6,573 bases of DNA from JBHWPB01 sp043424675 (GCA_043424675.1 JBHWPB010000103.1:1-6573); one strand, 5' to 3'. Positions 1 to 5,339 are shown, counted from the stretch's first letter. The notes: a model not told the origin generated them from the letters alone. Made by a program: numbers and translations.

Positions 1-24
1 AACTGTATATATGTTTGTGAATAA

Positions 25-56
25 TTGAACCATTATTTGGAAAGTCAATCTATAAG
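25..56 (+). promoter_or_regulatory. Possible promoter of the interrupted Ltp-family gene
   Basis: A TTGAAC hexamer (25-30) resembles a -35 box and TATAAG (51-56) a -10 box. The 20-bp spacing is longer than ideal, so this is a weak call. It lies 32 bp upstream of the start codon at 89 and would be the native promoter of the gene broken by the insertion element. Confidence 0.3.
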
Positions 57-88
57 AAATCAGGAATGAGATAAGGGAGGAAAATGAG

Positions 89-157
89 ATGAGTAAGAAA
101 TCATATAGTGAAGGTAGAAATGAGCAAAAAGAATACAGAGAGAAACAAGCTTTTTAT
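89..157 (+). pseudogene. Ltp-family surface protein gene, 5' fragment (codons 1-23)
   Basis: ATG at 89 follows a strong ribosome binding site (AAGGGAGG, 73-80) at 8-nt spacing, so this is a real gene start. The 23 native codons begin MSKKSYSEGR and end EKQAFY; the frame then enters the insertion element and stops at 170-172 after four more codons. A short, charged, cytoplasmic N-terminus ending in an FY motif just before a membrane helix is common in Ltp-family proteins (from memory of the family, which often has a K-P-F-Y-K-K-x-W-F pattern). The missing helix (TKGWFLGLMAVL...) is found at 1819 beyond the element. Joining base 157 to base 1819 keeps the reading frame and gives AFY-TKGWFLG. 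A truncated 27-aa peptide could still be made. I treat this as the left half of a disrupted gene, not an independent small ORF. Confidence 0.75.
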
Positions 158-160
158 AAA

Positions 161-220
161 GGGCGCCAGTGAGAAAACCTATGATTTTTAATCATAGGAT
201 GAATCACGTCTCGGGCGCCC
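161..220. repeat. Left-end (LE) structure of the element: hairpin 178-198 inside a GC-rich outer stem
   Basis: The inner hairpin is a perfect 9-bp stem, CCTATGATT (178-186) with AATCATAGG (190-198) and a TTT loop. AGAAAA lies at its 5' foot (172-177), matching AGAAAC at the foot of the right-end hairpin, as expected of TnpA guide tetranucleotides. Around it, GGGCGCC (161-167) can pair with GGCGCCC (214-220), and GTGA (169-172) with TCAC (204-207). Part of the outer stem is coding sequence for the Gly-Arg-Pro-Arg-Arg tail of the tnpA remnant. On the - strand the inner hairpin is followed by TTTTCT, so it may also end tnpA transcription. Confidence 0.7.
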
Positions 221-456
221 ATTGTTACACCCCGTCAATTGATTTTCAACCTATTTTTTAACATCATTCTTGAATACATTATCAAGGATTCCAGCGTAAT
301 AAGAATTTGTCCGTAAATGACCGCCACATAGTTCTTCTATTGAGATTATATGTTTTCTTTTTTCGTCGGTTGTAAAAATTTCTTTTCTGTATTTTGTTAC
401 ACACACAAAAGGATAGCGTGTGTGTCGGATACATTTATCTGAATTTTAACCCCCAA
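188..456 (-). pseudogene. tnpA: tnpA remnant, Y1 (HUH) transposase of IS200/IS605 type
   Basis: The - strand reads RYPFVCVTKYRKEIFTTDEK and then CGGHLRTNSYYAGILDNVF...DVKK. These match the beginning (Y-H-F-V-W-x-T-K-Y-R-K-x-I-F-T) and the end (W-G-G-H-L-W-S-x-S-Y-Y-x-G-T-x-G-N) of IS200-type TnpA proteins. There are three lesions. First, the middle, about 60-75 residues including the metal-binding HxH motif, is missing; the join lies near 329-345. Second, codon 251-253 is TAG followed by VENQL, where the family has the catalytic Tyr in K-Y-I-E-x-Q. Third, the likely start, TTG at 454-456 behind GGAGG (464-468), opens a frame (GVKIQINVSDTHA) that must shift by about one base to join RYPFV; in the RYPFV frame a TAA lies at 446-448. 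After the amber codon, 20 more codons (to RPRRDSSYD) run to TAA at 188-190. The protein cannot be functional. Confidence 0.85.
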
Positions 457-539
457 ATAAATGCCTCCAATTGAGCATGAAGTAATGTTTTAATAAAACC
501 CAATATGTTAATCTATAGTTAGACAAAGGGGGTGGTGAA

Positions 540-1673
540 ATGCTAAAAGGAATTAAAGTTAAAATCTATCCGAATCAAGAACAGATTCAACACATTGAAC
601 AAAATATTGGGAACGCTCGTTTTGTCTGGAATCAAATGTTAGATATGTGGAATACACGCTATCAAAATAATCCAAACTTACCCACCCTCAAAAAATACGA
701 TTTAAACAATCTGCTTCCTACACTTAAGAAAGAATACCCATTTCTGAAGGAAAGTGAATCGACCAGTCTCCAGTTTGTATGCGAGACTCTTCACGGTTCT
801 TTTGTTGAGTTTTTCAAGAAAACACGTCAACATCCGCGCTTCAAATCGAAGAAAAAGGCCACCCCCTCTTTTACTGTCAAAAACAATAAGAACATTGAAT
901 TGAATAAAAACTACATGAAACTTCCCAAAATGGGCTGGATGAAAGCTCGTTGGTCCGATAATATGTCGTTCGATAAAATTAAACGGGTCACCCTCACTCG
1001 TACCCCTTCGGGAGGCTACAAAGCGTCTGTTTTAGTTGAAAGCGAAAGCCAAGTATTAGACAAGACAGATCAGCAAGTTGGACTCGATATGGGTCAGTCG
1101 CACTTGATGATTGGTTCCGATGGTTTACGAATCAAAACCAGAACCTACAAACAGTACGAACGAAAACTCAAGCGATGGCAGAAAAAAATGACGAGACGTA
1201 TGCGCTTGGCGAAAGAAAAAGGCATTTCTTTAGAGGAAGCGAAGAACTACCAAGAAGCCAAACGAATGGTCGCCAAATACCATGAAAAGATTCGCAACTG
1301 CCGAAAGGACTATCTTCATAAAGTCATACGACACATCGTTGAAGAATATGACTTCATCGCGGTGGAAGATTTGCGTGTCAAAGGAATGTTAAATAGAGAA
1401 AACAGTAAGCTGAATAATCACGCGATAGCGAATCAGTCTTGGTACGAATTACGCACCCTGTTTGAATACAAATCTGAATGGTACGATAAAACCTTTGTCA
1501 AAGTCGACCCGAGATACACCAGCCAGGATTGCTCAAACTGTCATGAACGAACCGGTCCCAAAAATGACCTGAGTGTCCGTCATTGGATGTGTTCGAGTTG
1601 TGGAGTCAGTCATGACCGGGATATTAATGCAGGTAAAAACATTTTAAATAAAGCGTTAAACCAAGTAGGTTAA
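540..1673 (+). CDS. tnpB: TnpB, RNA-guided RuvC nuclease of IS200/IS605 (OrfB)
   Basis: This 377-aa protein is full length for TnpB. An N-terminal region of about 175 residues carries the helix-turn-helix/WED-type part, including GNARFVWNQML (24-34) typical of OrfB. The split RuvC active site is complete: D183 in VGLDMG (180-185), E276 in AVEDL (274-278), and D361 in HDRDINAG (358-365). The zinc finger is C331-x2-C334 and C351-x2-C354. Established work shows that TnpB uses an omegaRNA from the element's right end to cut DNA next to a transposon-associated motif (TAM). It thereby removes empty sites and promotes retention of the element. The start at 540 has an AAAGGGGGTGG ribosome binding site (525-535). 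The gene is divergent from the dead tnpA, with 83 bp between the starts. No frameshift or missing key residue is seen, so the nuclease is probably active. Confidence 0.95.
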   Translation: MLKGIKVKIYPNQEQIQHIEQNIGNARFVWNQMLDMWNTRYQNNPNLPTLKKYDLNNLLPTLKKEYPFLKESESTSLQFVCETLHGSFVEFFKKTRQHPRFKSKKKATPSFTVKNNKNIELNKNYMKLPKMGWMKARWSDNMSFDKIKRVTLTRTPSGGYKASVLVESESQVLDKTDQQVGLDMGQSHLMIGSDGLRIKTRTYKQYERKLKRWQKKMTRRMRLAKEKGISLEEAKNYQEAKRMVAKYHEKIRNCRKDYLHKVIRHIVEEYDFIAVEDLRVKGMLNRENSKLNNHAIANQSWYELRTLFEYKSEWYDKTFVKVDPRYTSQDCSNCHERTGPKNDLSVRHWMCSSCGVSHDRDINAGKNILNKALNQVG

Positions 1674-1818
1674 ATCTACAAGACCAATGGCTTGGAACGA
1701 GCCTTAGTAAGAGAGACACGTAAGACGATCTGGCGGTTACCCACCCTTTAGGGATGGATAACGTCCTGTCGCAATGTTGTTCCTAGAAACCACCGAATTT
1801 ATTCGGTGTGTAGTTCAT
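1674..1818 (+). ncRNA. Predicted omegaRNA (reRNA) scaffold of TnpB; guide follows at 1819
   Basis: These 145 bases between the tnpB stop and the right end contain no gene of their own and fold well. One hairpin pairs GTTACCCACCC (1736-1746) with GGGATGGATAAC (1751-1762) around a TTTA loop, with two mismatches. The right-end hairpin lies at 1791-1808. In characterised TnpB systems the omegaRNA covers the 3' end of tnpB and the right end, and its 3' extension into flanking DNA is the guide. Here the guide would start at 1819 (ACAAAGGGATGGTTCT...), inside the disrupted Ltp gene. The 5' boundary is unknown and may lie within tnpB. The call is inferred from position and family, not from a covariance match. 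Confidence 0.7.
1791..1808. repeat. Right-end (RE) hairpin of the element
   Basis: CACCGAA (1791-1797) pairs perfectly with TTCGGTG (1802-1808) around a TTTA loop. AGAAAC precedes the foot (1785-1790), and TGTAGTTCAT (1809-1818) follows, ending the element. Hairpin, short spacer and a TTCAT-type cleavage site form the usual IS200/IS605 right end. Confidence 0.8.
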
Positions 1819-2409
1819 ACAAAGGGATGGTTCTTGGGGTTAATGGCTGTTCTTGTATCTGTTCTCTTTCTTGTTGGCGGCAATGAAAAACAAATTGAAG
1901 AAACAGTATCTGCAGCTGAGTCAGAGCAAATAGAAGTGCCTGAAGCTTACACTAGAGCTTTAGAAAAGACAGAAATATATTTTTCATGGGAGGATACATC
2001 ATCGAAAGAGGTACGAAGGTTGCTGCAAGCTGAAGGCTTCTCGCAAACTCCCATCGATTATGCAATCGCTACTGTTGATTCAGACTATGGAGGAAAAACA
2101 AAAGGCGCAGAACAAGTTGAAATCCCTCAACGATACGACGATGCTTTACAGAAAACAGAAAACTATATCTCATTGGCTGGAGTATCTCCCACAGGGTTAA
2201 GAAAACAGTTGCGATCTGAAGGGTTCTCACAAGATGCAATTGATTATGCGTTAGTCTCTGCCGATGCTGACTATAATGAACAAGCGGTTAAAAAAGCAGA
2301 ATGTCTGAATGATTGCTTTTCCATGTCTGATCGAGAGCTCATGAACCAATTATCGTCTAAAGGATTCACTCAAGGACAAGCAAAACACGCTGTAGAGAAT
2401 TTAAAATAG
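1819..2409 (+). pseudogene. Ltp-family surface protein gene, 3' fragment (196 codons)
   Basis: This part encodes a membrane segment (WFLGLMAVLVSVLFLVGG), a short acidic linker, and three Ltp-type repeats (the domain of host cell surface-exposed lipoproteins). Counted from an ATG at 1774, these are about residues 57-105 (AYTRALEKTE...EGFSQTPIDYAI), 118-167 (RYDDALQKTE...EGFSQDAIDYAL) and 169-211 (KGFTQGQAKHAVENL). The order Ala-Leu-x-Lys-x-Glu ... Leu-x-x-Glu-Gly-Phe-Ser-x-x-x-x-x-Tyr-Ala is characteristic. No lipobox Cys follows the helix, so the intact 219-aa protein was probably helix-anchored and not a lipoprotein. The frame is open upstream to ATG 1774 inside the element's right end, but no ribosome binding site precedes that codon. 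TTG at 1834, behind AAAGGG (1821-1826) at 7 nt, or ATG at 1843, could restart translation and yield a nearly complete anchored protein. Whether it is expressed is unknown; transcripts could enter from tnpB. Confidence 0.8.
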
Positions 2410-2414
2410 AAAAT

Positions 2415-2476
2415 AAAAACACCTATAAATGGTAATTCCCACATATCTTATCGGATAGCCATCTATAGGTGTTTTT
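2415..2476. terminator. Rho-independent terminator after the Ltp gene
   Basis: AAAAACACCTATA (2415-2427) pairs with TATAGGTGTTTTT (2464-2476). The stem extends through ATGG/CCAT past one mismatch, with a 26-nt loop. It begins 5 bp after the stop codon. The T-run on one side and A-run on the other allow termination in both directions. Confidence 0.85.
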
Positions 2477-2498
2477 AACTCAATCGCCCCTGATAATT

Positions 2499-2526
2499 CT
2501 CGGTACTTCAGTAACGAGTAGTTCAT
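2499..2526 (+). repeat. Possible remnant of an IS200/IS605 right end
   Basis: CTCG-g-TACT-tc-AGTA-a-CGAG (2499-2518) can fold into a hairpin. It is followed directly by TAGTTCAT (2519-2526), the same eight bases that end the complete element at 1811-1818. The scaffold upstream of the real right end is not recognisable here, and the AGAAA guide is absent, so this may be coincidence. Confidence 0.3.
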
Positions 2527-2729
2527 ATGGAGCTAATTGATTCTTGGCATCAATAAGGTTTTTTCATGCTATGAAACCTAAGAAGGCTTTAGATATCACT
2601 GACTTATGGTCCTCTTGCTACCCTTCCCCACTACTGACTTGTTCAGGACAATATCTTTAAAGCATTCCATAGTATGTGTCAATATTCTTATGTTATTCAT
2701 CCTAAGAATGGTTATTTAGGTGAAATACT

Positions 2730-2757
2730 TAGGTAAAACCTATATCATGTATACGTG
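2730..2757. promoter_or_regulatory. Inverted repeats upstream of the DegV-family gene
   Basis: TAGGT-AAA-ACCTA (2730-2742) is a perfect 5-bp dyad. A further TTTAGGT copy lies 13 bp upstream (2715-2721). CATGTATACGTG (2746-2757) is an imperfect dyad centred on GTATAC. They lie 26-67 bp before the start codon, where a regulator or promoter would act. TATATC (2741-2746) or TATACG (2750-2755) may be the -10 box. No specific regulator is recognised. Confidence 0.3.
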
Positions 2758-2782
2758 AAAACTTTTGAAAGTAGGATGATAT

Positions 2783-3655
2783 ATGAAGATAGGAATCGTG
2801 ACAGACACATCGTGTAACTTTACACCGAAACAAGCTGAGGAGTTAGGCATTCATCTCATTCCTTTAGATATCATATTTGAAGATAAAGTCTATACCGATG
2901 CTTTTGAGATTACGACAGAGGAATTCTATAAAAAAATGAGTGAATCTGACGAGCTGCCGAGTACCTCGCAGCCTGCGATCGGCGAATTTATCAAAGTCTA
3001 TGAGAAAATCATTGATGACTATGATAAAGTCATCAGCATCCATCTTTCAGGAGAGCTGTCAGGAACTGTAGATAGCGCTAGAATAGCAGCTGACAAAGTT
3101 GATTCTGATAAAATTATAGTCTATGATACAAAATTAGTTTCAGTCTTATCTCGCTATCTTGTCCTTGAAGCGAAAAGATTGATTGACCAAGGCGCTTCTT
3201 TAGATGACATTTTGGAAAGACTGGATGATGCACGTTCTAAAACACTTGCTTATATCGTTATTGGAAATCTGGATAACATTATCAAAGGTGGCCGAATTCC
3301 TAGCCTGGCAGGTAAAGTTACTCAGATGATTCAAATTAGGCCTCTGATCAAGATATCAGAAAGAGATAGTATTACGATTGAGAAGCTCATGCGTACCACC
3401 AAGCGTGCCTTACACAGGTTAGAAAAAGCAACCTATGATTACGTTGACTCCTTAGACTACCCTGTCATTGTAGAAGTCGCTCACGGTGATGTCTTCGAAT
3501 CCGCTGTTAAATTTAAAGAGAGGCTGTCAAACCGATACCCTGACCAAGAGGGACGTATCCATCGCTTAACTGGTGTCATTGGCGTCCACTCAGGTCCTGA
3601 AATTCTAGGTTTTACGGTAACACCAGATTATACAAAGATAGACAAAAAGCAGTGA
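2783..3655 (+). CDS. DegV family fatty-acid-binding protein
   Basis: This 290-aa cytosolic protein has the usual DegV length. DegV proteins bind a fatty acid between two alpha/beta domains; several act as FakB, presenting exogenous fatty acids to the kinase FakA for phospholipid synthesis. Which role this copy has cannot be read from sequence. Family motifs are in order: VTDTSCN (6-12), STSQPAIGEF (60-69), SIHLSGELSGT (85-95), IGNLDNIIKGGRIP (160-173) and GVHSGPEILGF (267-277). The usual TSQPS loop reads TSQPA, a mild change next to the ligand headgroup site. The ATG at 2783 has a modest site, AGTAGGATGA (2770-2779). The gene appears to stand alone, with a 141-bp gap before the next gene, and its upstream region carries two dyad repeats. 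Confidence 0.92.
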   Translation: MKIGIVTDTSCNFTPKQAEELGIHLIPLDIIFEDKVYTDAFEITTEEFYKKMSESDELPSTSQPAIGEFIKVYEKIIDDYDKVISIHLSGELSGTVDSARIAADKVDSDKIIVYDTKLVSVLSRYLVLEAKRLIDQGASLDDILERLDDARSKTLAYIVIGNLDNIIKGGRIPSLAGKVTQMIQIRPLIKISERDSITIEKLMRTTKRALHRLEKATYDYVDSLDYPVIVEVAHGDVFESAVKFKERLSNRYPDQEGRIHRLTGVIGVHSGPEILGFTVTPDYTKIDKKQ

Positions 3656-3703
3656 AAAATACAAGCTGAGGCAAACTTTGGGTCTGAGATTCACCTTTTC
3701 CTT

Positions 3704-3741
3704 AGGCGCGACTTATAGATGTCGAGTGCTCTTCTTTTGTT
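3704..3741 (+). terminator. Weak candidate terminator after the DegV-family gene
   Basis: AGGCGCGAC (3704-3712) can pair imperfectly with GTCGAGTGCT (3721-3730), with bulges, around a TTATAGAT loop. A T-rich run (CTTCTTTTGTT, 3731-3741) follows. The stem is poor, so this is tentative. The T-rich part overlaps the -35 box of the next gene. Confidence 0.3.
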
Positions 3742-3764
3742 CCCTCCAGCATACAAGTTATAAT
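3737..3764 (+). promoter_or_regulatory. Promoter of the small lipoprotein gene
   Basis: A consensus -10 box TATAAT (3759-3764) lies 16 bp after TTGTTC (3737-3742), which matches four of six -35 positions. It is 32 bp upstream of the start codon at 3797, which suits a sigma-A promoter. It shows that the lipoprotein gene is transcribed separately from the DegV-family gene. Confidence 0.6.
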
Positions 3765-3796
3765 AAGGTTGAAGGATAAAGGAAGGGGGCAAGACC

Positions 3797-4060
3797 ATGA
3801 ACCTGAACAAAAAGTTATGGAGTTTCTTGTTTCTAAGCACCTTGCTGGTCTCAGCCTGTGGAGCTGAACTGAGAGAAGATGAAAGGCCGTCTGAAATTAC
3901 GAGCATCCAAACAGACCCTGCTGAAAGTCCCGAAGAAATTAACAGAAGAGACCTCCCTCAAGAAGGCGATCGAGAGCAGCCAGAAGAGTTAACCGGGCAT
4001 GATCAACCAGAAAGAGAGAGTAATTCTGGAGAATCAGAAGAAACAGAGCCTGCGCCTTAA
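3797..4060 (+). CDS. Small Glu/Pro-rich lipoprotein of unknown function
   Basis: This 87-aa protein has a clear type II signal peptide: a basic n-region (NLNKK), a hydrophobic stretch (residues 7-18) and the lipobox LVSAC with Cys21. It should be lipidated and anchored outside the cell membrane. The mature 67 residues (GAELREDERP to SEETEPAP) are almost all polar and rich in Glu, Asp, Arg, Pro, Ser and Gln. They have no hydrophobic core, so the chain is probably disordered in the cell-wall space. No domain is recognised. The ATG has a strong GGAAGGGGG site (3781-3789), a TATAAT promoter upstream and a strong terminator downstream, so it is a real monocistronic gene despite its low complexity. 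An overlapping - strand frame at 3691-3906 is a shadow. Confidence 0.8.
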   Translation: MNLNKKLWSFLFLSTLLVSACGAELREDERPSEITSIQTDPAESPEEINRRDLPQEGDREQPEELTGHDQPERESNSGESEETEPAP

Positions 4061-4087
4061 TATATGAAAAATGAATGACCGAGAAAC

Positions 4088-4135
4088 AAGACGCATGAGT
4101 CATCGCTCCTAGGGTGGATGACTCATGCGTCTTTT
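4088..4135. terminator. Strong bidirectional terminator between convergent genes
   Basis: AAGACGCATGAGTCATC (4088-4104) pairs perfectly over 17 bp with GATGACTCATGCGTCTT (4117-4133) around a 12-nt loop. A TTTTAT tract follows on the + strand and TTGTTTCT on the - strand. It sits between the lipoprotein gene and the oxidase gene, which face each other, and should end both transcripts. Confidence 0.93.
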
Positions 4136-4155
4136 ATATTATTTTGTCTTAACTA

Positions 4156-5313
4156 TCATCTTTCCTTCTCCACTTGCACCGCTTCTCTCTGTGCAGAGAA
4201 TGGTGAGATGTCTAGCTCTGTTTCCCCTTCTGTGAGTAACTGGGAAAGTATTTCGCCTATGACACTGACATACTTGAAACCATGTCCAGAAAAGCCAGCG
4301 GCAACAGCCACATGGGAGTGGTTGGGGTGCAAATCGACAATAAAGTCGTGGTCTGGAGTCAAGGTAAACAGGCAGATTCCTCCCCGTTTCAAAGGTCCTG
4401 CGGCTTGAGGCATATATTCTTCCAGGAACTCTCTCACCAGCCCTTCGTCATCCGGACTATTTCCAAAAGTTAGATCTATGTATTCTGGTTCATTGTGGTC
4501 GTCCACATAGTTTTTACCGATTTTGACGCCTGACCCTCCAATACTTGGGAAACCGTAGAAATTTCCTGTGTTTGATACACTGACAAAACCGGGGTGGACA
4601 TCTGCAGAATAATAATCTTCTTCCGAATCAAACCAAGCAATAGCACGACGGCTCGGTTGCAAGGCGAGATCAAAATCTATCTGAGGCAGTAATTTATTAT
4701 TATAAGCCCCTGCACTAACCAGCAGTTTATCTCCCGTGAAGGTACCCTCTTCTGTTTTAACAGTTACGGAATCCTCAGAGACTTCTATCTCTGTCACCGG
4801 ATTGTTGACGGAGAGTTCTGCTCCCTCTGCAAGTGCCAGTCTGCGGTAAGTTCTGATAATATTCTCTGGGAAAAGAACGCCGGCATCCGGTTCTAAAAAA
4901 CCATGGTAGTCCTCTGGCACATGAAGATCTGGAATACGATTTTCTAAAGCTTCTTTATCTTCTAAGTATTCTATCTCGATTCCGTATTCATCACGACCTT
5001 CAAGTCCTTTTTGAATAAATTCAGCATCCTGCCCACCAAATGAAACGACCCCCGTTTTCATGAAAATCTGATCGCGGGTCTGTTCCTGAAGTTCGTCGAA
5101 TAGTTCTTGAGCGCGAAGAACCAAAGGCACATACTCTAGTCCTTCTCCCACAGCGTGGCGAATCAATCTGGTATCTCCGTTGTGACTGCCTTTGTCATGG
5201 GGCGGGTCGAAAGCATCGATCATCAAAACTTTTTGATTTTCTTTTGCTAAAAAGTAGCCAGCAGCCATTCCCATTGAACCTGCACCTACTACGATCACGT
5301 CGTAATCCGTCAT
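4156..5313 (-). CDS. solA: FAD-dependent N-methyltryptophan/sarcosine oxidase-like amine oxidase
   Basis: This 385-aa cytosolic flavoprotein of the monomeric sarcosine oxidase (MSOX)/MTOX family would oxidatively demethylate a secondary N-methyl amino acid, releasing formaldehyde and hydrogen peroxide. The Rossmann motif is VVGAGSMG (8-15). Active-site landmarks match MSOX numbering closely: SHNGDTRLIRH (43-53) with H44, R49 and R52; K264 in SGVKIGKN, the oxygen-activating lysine; and C314 in GGICLFTLTPDHDF, the cysteine that holds FAD covalently. GFSGHGFKYVSVIGEIL (340-356) is the C-terminal FAD-binding segment. MSOX has His at the position that reads Asn268 here, so the substrate may differ from sarcosine. 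The start has AAAGGAGA (5321-5328) at 7 nt. It is divergent from the methyltransferase gene. The symbol follows common annotation of this family; the substrate is inferred. Confidence 0.88.
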   Translation of the reverse strand: MTDYDVIVVGAGSMGMAAGYFLAKENQKVLMIDAFDPPHDKGSHNGDTRLIRHAVGEGLEYVPLVLRAQELFDELQEQTRDQIFMKTGVVSFGGQDAEFIQKGLEGRDEYGIEIEYLEDKEALENRIPDLHVPEDYHGFLEPDAGVLFPENIIRTYRRLALAEGAELSVNNPVTEIEVSEDSVTVKTEEGTFTGDKLLVSAGAYNNKLLPQIDFDLALQPSRRAIAWFDSEEDYYSADVHPGFVSVSNTGNFYGFPSIGGSGVKIGKNYVDDHNEPEYIDLTFGNSPDDEGLVREFLEEYMPQAAGPLKRGGICLFTLTPDHDFIVDLHPNHSHVAVAAGFSGHGFKYVSVIGEILSQLLTEGETELDISPFSAQREAVQVEKER

Positions 5314-5339
5314 CTTTTAGTCTCCTTTGCTTTATAGAT

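Larger units (their letters stand above)
158..1818 (+). mobile_element. IS200/IS605-family insertion element, tnpA dead, tnpB intact
   Basis: The element has divergent tnpA (-) and tnpB (+), as in IS605, and is bounded by subterminal hairpins at 178-198 (left) and 1791-1808 (right). Both hairpins are preceded by the same AGAAA string. The left hairpin begins 20 nt inside the left end and the right hairpin ends 10 nt before the right end, which fits the geometry of characterised single-strand transposons such as IS608. The ends were set by three clues: the GTAGTTCAT right-terminal motif (1810-1818), the TTTAT preceding the left end (153-157), and restoration of the host reading frame. The trinucleotide ATA occurs at both junctions, so the cut could shift by up to three bases without changing the reconstructed empty site. 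There is no target duplication or terminal inverted repeat, as expected for the family. With tnpA destroyed, the copy can only move if a related TnpA acts in trans. Confidence 0.85.
2477..2782. other. 306-bp intergenic region without a convincing gene
   Basis: No ORF with a ribosome binding site and a recognisable product was found on either strand. The region holds small inverted repeats: ATTGAT/ATCAAT (2536-2554), AGGTTTTTTCAT/ATGAAACCT (2556-2579) and ATTCTTA/TAAGAAT (2684-2709). It also holds a right-end-like motif (2499-2526) and, near its end, the upstream region of the DegV-family gene. It may contain decayed mobile or coding DNA. Confidence 0.6.

Noticed and set aside
89..172. An independent 27-aa small peptide gene with a strong ribosome binding site.
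   Set aside because: Its last four codons belong to the insertion element, and its first 23 join in frame to the Ltp gene at 1819, so it is a gene fragment.
161..220. A riboswitch or CRISPR-like unit from the GGGCGCC / GGGCGCCC repeats.
   Set aside because: There are only two copies, they pair as a stem around the IS left-end hairpin, and one copy codes for the tnpA tail; no array or aptamer core is seen.
1774..1818. ATG at 1774 as the true start of the Ltp-family protein.
   Set aside because: It lies in the transposon's right-end hairpin region, lacks a ribosome binding site, and adds residues unlike the family's N-terminus.
2480..2563. A - strand open stretch of 27 codons ending ELLVTEVPRIIRGD before a stop.
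   Set aside because: It has no start codon or ribosome binding site, is blocked upstream by a stop, and matches no family I recognise; probably chance.
3691..3906. A 71-aa - strand ORF.
   Set aside because: It overlaps the promoter and signal peptide of the small lipoprotein, has no ribosome binding site, and its composition is that of an antisense shadow.
4118..4673. Several ORFs (4118-4408 +, 4282-4473 +, 4476-4673 -) within the oxidase gene.
   Set aside because: All lie in other frames of a well-supported flavoprotein gene and lack ribosome binding sites or family resemblance.
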